Below are positions 5,100-8,378 of a DNA stretch of 8,378 nt, in pieces; position 1 is the stretch's first letter, and each line of letters starts with the position of its first letter. Below the pieces are notes generated by a model. It was not told where the DNA came from. It did no database searches and worked only from the letters and a program-made list of their open reading frames with translations. The stretch lies in NCBI GenBank assembly GCA_030039135.1, contig JASHQN010000109.1, positions 1 to 8,378 of the forward strand. The letters are read 5' to 3'. The position numbers were made by a program, and so were the translations under genes. The DNA is from Thermoplasmata archaeon. Its GTDB lineage: Archaea > Thermoplasmatota > Thermoplasmata > Lutacidiplasmatales > UBA184.

Positions 5100-6275
5100 A
5101 TGCGGGACAATTACGGGGGATTCGGCTCCGAGCGCCAGGCGGCCATCTACGTGACGGGGGCAACGGGGGAGGCGCCGGCTCTCCCCGTGTCACCGGAAAA
5201 GCTCGAGGCCGAAGCGGTCCGAGCACTGAGCCCGGAGGCGTTCGACTACGTCGCGGGCGGGGCGGGCTCGGAGTCGACGGTGAAGGCGAACCTCGAGGAG
5301 TTCGGCCGCTGGCAGATCGTTCCGCGCATGCTTCGCAATGTCAGCGATCGCGATACGCGGTCGGAACTGTTCGGCCAGACGCTGGCCGCCCCGGTGATCC
5401 TCGCGCCGGTCGGGGCGCTCGGCATCGTTCGCGCGGACGGAGAGCTCGCCGTCGCCCGCGCGGCGTCGTCGCTCGGCATCCCCTTCGTTGCGAGCACGCT
5501 CACGACTGCGCCCTTGGAGGAGATCGCCGCGGCGGCGGGAGAGGGACCGCGCTGGTTCCAGCTCTACTGGGGGCCGGATCGGGACGTCAACCTGAGCCTG
5601 GTCGCGCGAGCCGAGAAAGCGGGCTACGGCGCGATCGTGCTGACGCTCGATACCCGCCTCCTCGGCTGGAGGGAGCGCGACCTCGCTCGGGGCTACCTTC
5701 CGTTCCTCACAGGCGCCGGTATTGGCAACTACCTCAGCGATCCCGTGTTCCGCTCGCGCCTCCCTCGCCCGCCCGAGGAGGATCCGGTGGACGCCGTGCG
5801 CAAGGCGGTGGCTCAGATGAACGACCCGGCCTTCGGGTGGAGCGACGTCCGCTTCCTCACGGACCGAGCGCACGTACCGATCCTCGTCAAAGGCGTGCTA
5901 CACCCTCAGGATGCCGTGGAGGCGATGGAATCGGGAGCGAACGGAATCGTCGTGTCGAACCACGGCGGCCGCCAGCTCGACGGCGGCGTCCCGGCGCTCC
6001 GCGCCCTTCCTGCGGTGGTCGCGGAAGTCGGTCGCCGGCTTCCCGTCCTGTTCGATAGCGGGGTCCGTCGAGGGGCGGACGCGATCAAGGCGATCGCGCT
6101 CGGCGCGCAGGCGGTGCTCCTCGGACGACCGTACGTCTGGGGGCTCGCGCTCGACGGCGAGAAGGGGGTCGTGAGCGTGCTCGAGAACTTCCTCGCCGAC
6201 CTCGACCTCACGCTCGCTCTCTGCGGCGTGGCCCGGATCGCCGATGTGACGCGCGAGCTCCTCACGCCTCCGTAG
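5100..6275 (+). CDS. FMN-dependent 2-hydroxy-acid oxidase, lactate 2-monooxygenase-like, 391 aa
   Basis: This is an FMN TIM-barrel enzyme that oxidises an L-2-hydroxy acid, most likely lactate or a relative. Conserved elements in order: FDYVAGGAGSE (48-58, active-site Tyr50), LAPVGALG (101-108), WFQLYW (152-157), LTLDT (181-185), LVKGVL (262-267, flavin-contacting Lys264), SNHGGRQLDGG (286-296, catalytic His288 and substrate-binding Arg291), FDSGVRRG (318-325) and LLGRPYVWG (340-348, FMN phosphate site). The stretch after LTLDT (LGWRERDL, GYLPFL, NYLSDPVF, about 188-217) resembles the lactate 2-monooxygenase branch known best from Mycobacterium, which releases acetate and CO2. Product type (pyruvate versus acetate) cannot be decided from sequence alone. 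The start at 5100 is preferred over 5088 because of TATA spacing. Actinobacterial-type similarity suggests possible past transfer. It is divergent from proC and followed by the GNAT gene with its own promoter. Confidence 0.92.
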   Translation: MRDNYGGFGSERQAAIYVTGATGEAPALPVSPEKLEAEAVRALSPEAFDYVAGGAGSESTVKANLEEFGRWQIVPRMLRNVSDRDTRSELFGQTLAAPVILAPVGALGIVRADGELAVARAASSLGIPFVASTLTTAPLEEIAAAAGEGPRWFQLYWGPDRDVNLSLVARAEKAGYGAIVLTLDTRLLGWRERDLARGYLPFLTGAGIGNYLSDPVFRSRLPRPPEEDPVDAVRKAVAQMNDPAFGWSDVRFLTDRAHVPILVKGVLHPQDAVEAMESGANGIVVSNHGGRQLDGGVPALRALPAVVAEVGRRLPVLFDSGVRRGADAIKAIALGAQAVLLGRPYVWGLALDGEKGVVSVLENFLADLDLTLALCGVARIADVTRELLTPP

Positions 6276-6307
6276 GCGGAACGCCCGGGAGCGGGATCCA
6301 GGTCTGG

Positions 6308-6314
6308 GTTATCC
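6308..6314 (+). promoter_or_regulatory. TATA-like box for the GNAT gene
   Basis: GTTATCC lies centred 27 bases upstream of the GTG at 6338 in the 62-base gap after the oxidase gene. Leaderless initiation at that GTG is expected. Confidence 0.55.
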
Positions 6315-6337
6315 TCCTGTTCGCATCCCGGACGTCC

Positions 6338-6907
6338 GTGACTCCGCCTTCGCCCTCTTCTCCTTCGCCGACCTCGGTCGAGCTCGTCGACCTCGAGGGC
6401 CCGCAGCGGGATCGCGCGATCCCGGTGATCCGCGACTCCTTCACGGGCATCTACCGTTGGCACGCGAAGCGGACGCTGCGTGACATCACGCACGTCCGAG
6501 GCGCCGAAGTCTCGGGCGAGCTCGTGGGCGTCTCGATGCTCGAGCGCCTCGCGCCGGAGGTCGGATACGTCTACTACCTCGCGGTGCTTTCCGCCGTTCG
6601 CGGGCACGGGATCGGGGCCCAGCTGCTGGACGACGCCCTCGAACGGTTCGCCCGCGACGGGATCACCGTCGTCTATGCTGCGGCAGAGGTCGACAACGTG
6701 CCGTCGCGCAAGCTGTTCGCCTCCCGCGGGTTCCGCGAGATAGAGCGGAGCGAACCCAGTTATCGAGAAGGAGGGCTCGGGGCGTGGGGGCTCCGCAGCC
6801 GAATGCGGGTCGTGCCGGGCGAAGTGCTGCTCGGCCGCCGGCTCACCGCGAGCGCGACGGATAACACCGAGGCGGCGCGCTCGGTGGAGGACCCGCATCG
6901 AGGTTAA
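6338..6907 (+). CDS. GNAT-family N-acetyltransferase, 189 aa
   Basis: The protein should transfer an acetyl group from acetyl-CoA to an amine. After a Ser/Pro-rich N-terminal stretch (2-13), the domain shows VELVDLEGPQ (14-23), a helix RDRAIPVIRDSF, strands ELVGVSML (61-68) and VGYVYYLAV (75-83), the acetyl-CoA pyrophosphate loop VRGHGIGAQLL (87-97), and the motif B region EVDNVPSRKLFASRGFREIE (117-136), where Asn120 and the Phe-Arg-Glu after the Gly are typical. The tail 165-189 is probably disordered. The acceptor (protein N-terminus, antibiotic, polyamine or metabolite) cannot be told. The GTG start is fixed by the box 27 bases upstream. Its stop codon TAA lies within the TATA-like box of the next gene. 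Confidence 0.88.
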   Translation: MTPPSPSSPSPTSVELVDLEGPQRDRAIPVIRDSFTGIYRWHAKRTLRDITHVRGAEVSGELVGVSMLERLAPEVGYVYYLAVLSAVRGHGIGAQLLDDALERFARDGITVVYAAAEVDNVPSRKLFASRGFREIERSEPSYREGGLGAWGLRSRMRVVPGEVLLGRRLTASATDNTEAARSVEDPHRG

Positions 6908-6909
6908 GC
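6903..6909 (+). promoter_or_regulatory. TATA-like box for the M3 peptidase gene
   Basis: GTTAAGC is centred about 28 bases upstream of the GTG at 6934. It overlaps the TAA stop codon of the GNAT gene, so the two genes are packed so tightly that the promoter lies at the end of the preceding coding sequence. Confidence 0.5.
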
Positions 6910-6933
6910 GAATCGCGGTGTCTCGACCGCCTC

Positions 6934-8378
6934 GTGTCGACTCCCGCCGGTGACCGCTCGGAGCTCCCCGCCGGTCTCGGGGGCCTTCCGTTCGATCTGG
7001 GTGCGGAGGAGCTGCGCCATCGAGCGAACGATCGGCTCACGCACGCGCAGAGCGCCCTCGACGAGCTCGTCGCGCGGACCGGACCCCGGACGATCGCCTC
7101 GTTCCTCGAGCCGCTCAACCGACTGCTCAGCGACGTCCGGGACGTCAGCAGCCACGGCTCGCTCGTCTTCGCCGTCCACACGGACCCGGCCACCCGGACC
7201 GCCGGCCGGGAGGTCTCCGAGGCGGCCGACCAGTTCGTGCACGCGTTCCGGTTGAACGGAGGAGCGTACGCCGCGCTCCGCTCGCTCGACCTCGCAGCCG
7301 AGGACGACGGGACTCGGTTCGCCGTCGAAAAGATGCGGAGAGAGATGCGCCGCTCGGGAGTGGAGAAGGACGCGACGGCGCGCGCGCGCCTCCTCGAGCT
7401 GAACCGCGAGATCGACCGGGTCGCGGACGAGTACAGCGAGAACATCGCCAACCTCGAGCGAGGGATCGACCTCGATTCGTCGGCGGAGCTCGCCGGGCTC
7501 CCCGCCGACTACCGTGAGACGCATCGGCCCGGACCGACCGGGAAGATCCGCGTCACTACTCGATATCCGGATTTTCTGCCAGTGATGGCGTACGCCGACT
7601 CCTCCGACGTCCGCCGACGGCTGCTCTTCGAGTTCATGAATCGCGCGTATCCCGAGAACGTACCCGTGCTCGCCCGTCTGCTCGGACTGCGCGACGAGTA
7701 CGCGCGCCGACTCGGCTACCCGAACTACGCGGCCTTCGCGATCGAAGACAAGATGGTCGCAACCCCCGACGCGGTGCGGGTGTTCCTCGGCCGCGTCGCG
7801 GGACGTCTCACCGGCCCCGCCCACGATCACCTCGAGCGGTTGCTCGCCCGCAAGCGACGGGACGACCCCTCGGCGCGGGGACTCGAGCCGTGGGAGCACA
7901 GCTTCTTCGGCATGGGGTACCTTGACCAGAGGATCCGCCGAGAGGAGTTCGGCGTCGATCTGAAGCGGCTGAGGAACTACCTACCGTACGGTCGAGTGCG
8001 AGACGGATTGTTCGCGCTGTGCGGGACGCTGCTCGGGATCCGGTTCCGGCGAGTCGCTGCCGAAGCCTGGCATCCCACCGTCGAGGTGTACGACGCCACG
8101 CTCCGCGGAAAGCCGCTCGGTCGAGTCTACCTCGACCTCGTCCCGCGGGACGGGAAGTTCACTCACGCCGCGTGCTTCACGATCCGCACGGGACTCGAGG
8201 GAGTCCAGCTTCCCCACGCCGCGCTGATCTGCAACTTCGTCGACCCGAGCACCCCAGCGGAGCGGTGTCGGCTCGAGTACGGGGAGGTCGTCACGTTCTT
8301 CCACGAGTTCGGCCACCTCCTCCATACGTTGCTCTCGGGGCACGGACGCTGGCTCTACAACAGCGCGTCGAACCTCGA
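6934..8378 (+). CDS. M3-family zinc oligopeptidase (thimet oligopeptidase/OpdA type), 3' truncated by the window
   Basis: The frame starts at GTG 6934 and is open to the right edge, giving 481 residues. The zinc motif HEFGH lies at 457-461 within TFFHEFGHLLHTLLSG; His457 and His461 bind zinc and Glu458 is the catalytic base. Upstream, GRVYLDLVPRDGKFTHAACF (397-416) is the typical M3A stretch preceding the metal site, and the first 350 residues are helical, as expected for the channel-lining domain. The motif falls close to where it does in M3A enzymes of about 680 residues, so roughly the last 200 residues, including the third zinc ligand, lie beyond the window. These enzymes degrade short cytoplasmic peptides. 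No signal peptide is visible. The start is supported by a TATA-like box 28 bases upstream and by protein-like sequence (PAGLGGLPFDLGAEEL) from the beginning. Confidence 0.92.
   Translation, partial: MSTPAGDRSELPAGLGGLPFDLGAEELRHRANDRLTHAQSALDELVARTGPRTIASFLEPLNRLLSDVRDVSSHGSLVFAVHTDPATRTAGREVSEAADQFVHAFRLNGGAYAALRSLDLAAEDDGTRFAVEKMRREMRRSGVEKDATARARLLELNREIDRVADEYSENIANLERGIDLDSSAELAGLPADYRETHRPGPTGKIRVTTRYPDFLPVMAYADSSDVRRRLLFEFMNRAYPENVPVLARLLGLRDEYARRLGYPNYAAFAIEDKMVATPDAVRVFLGRVAGRLTGPAHDHLERLLARKRRDDPSARGLEPWEHSFFGMGYLDQRIRREEFGVDLKRLRNYLPYGRVRDGLFALCGTLLGIRFRRVAAEAWHPTVEVYDATLRGKPLGRVYLDLVPRDGKFTHAACFTIRTGLEGVQLPHAALICNFVDPSTPAERCRLEYGEVVTFFHEFGHLLHTLLSGHGRWLYNSASNL

Noticed and set aside
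5190..5873. 227-residue minus-strand open frame inside the oxidase gene
   Set aside because: Antisense shadow of a gene with all catalytic motifs on the plus strand; no domain features of its own.
5906..6898. 330-residue minus-strand open frame across the oxidase end and GNAT gene
   Set aside because: It is antisense to two well-supported genes and to the promoter between them.
6904..7899. 331-residue open frame on the minus strand inside the peptidase gene
   Set aside because: It is antisense to the M3 peptidase, whose frame has clear family motifs. Long antisense frames are expected in G+C-rich genes, and the translation has no recognisable domain.
1..8378. CRISPR array, insertion sequence, integrase or defence island
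   Set aside because: No spaced direct repeats, transposase, recombinase, nuclease or toxin-antitoxin genes were seen; the gene content looks like ordinary chromosome.

Overview
This window is a G+C-rich chromosomal segment that is most likely archaeal. The best evidence is regulatory. Most genes have a short AT-rich motif containing TTA, in boxes such as GTTATCC, GTTAAGC, TTTACC and TTTATCT. It sits about 24 to 31 bases upstream of an ATG or GTG start and has no Shine-Dalgarno sequence behind it. This is the layout of archaeal TATA boxes driving leaderless mRNAs. A GvpD-like P-loop ATPase, a family mostly known from archaea, agrees with this. The high G+C with frequent GTG starts would fit a soil or subsurface Thermoplasmatota lineage, but that placement is inference and not proven by the window.

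Layout, left to right. The edge carries the start of a probable minus-strand gene (1-87, running off the window). It is preceded by a 52-residue single-pass membrane protein (118-276, minus) and a 95-residue uncharacterised protein (465-752, minus). A divergent SRPBCC/START-like protein (883-1407, plus) faces a squalene-cyclase/prenyltransferase-like alpha-toroid protein (1429-2406, minus). Back to back with that is a two-part GvpD-like ATPase (2510-4063, plus). Pyrroline-5-carboxylate reductase ProC (4100-4945, minus) converges on the ATPase. Divergent from ProC, and all on the plus strand, come an FMN-dependent 2-hydroxy-acid oxidase of the lactate 2-monooxygenase type (5100-6275), a GNAT acetyltransferase (6338-6907) and an M3A oligopeptidase cut by the right edge (6934-8378).

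The genes do not form one pathway. Nearly every gene seems to have its own promoter, strands alternate, and gaps are 20 to 190 bases. ProC (proline synthesis), the M3 peptidase (peptide turnover) and the 2-hydroxy-acid oxidase are general metabolism. The GvpD-like ATPase has no gas-vesicle genes near it. I see no mobile element, CRISPR array, tRNA or rRNA. I did not find a convincing new multi-gene system. The points of most interest are the promoter and leaderless pattern, the small uncharacterised proteins, the ATPase with its apparently degenerate second half, and the actinobacterial-type lactate monooxygenase in an apparently archaeal genome.
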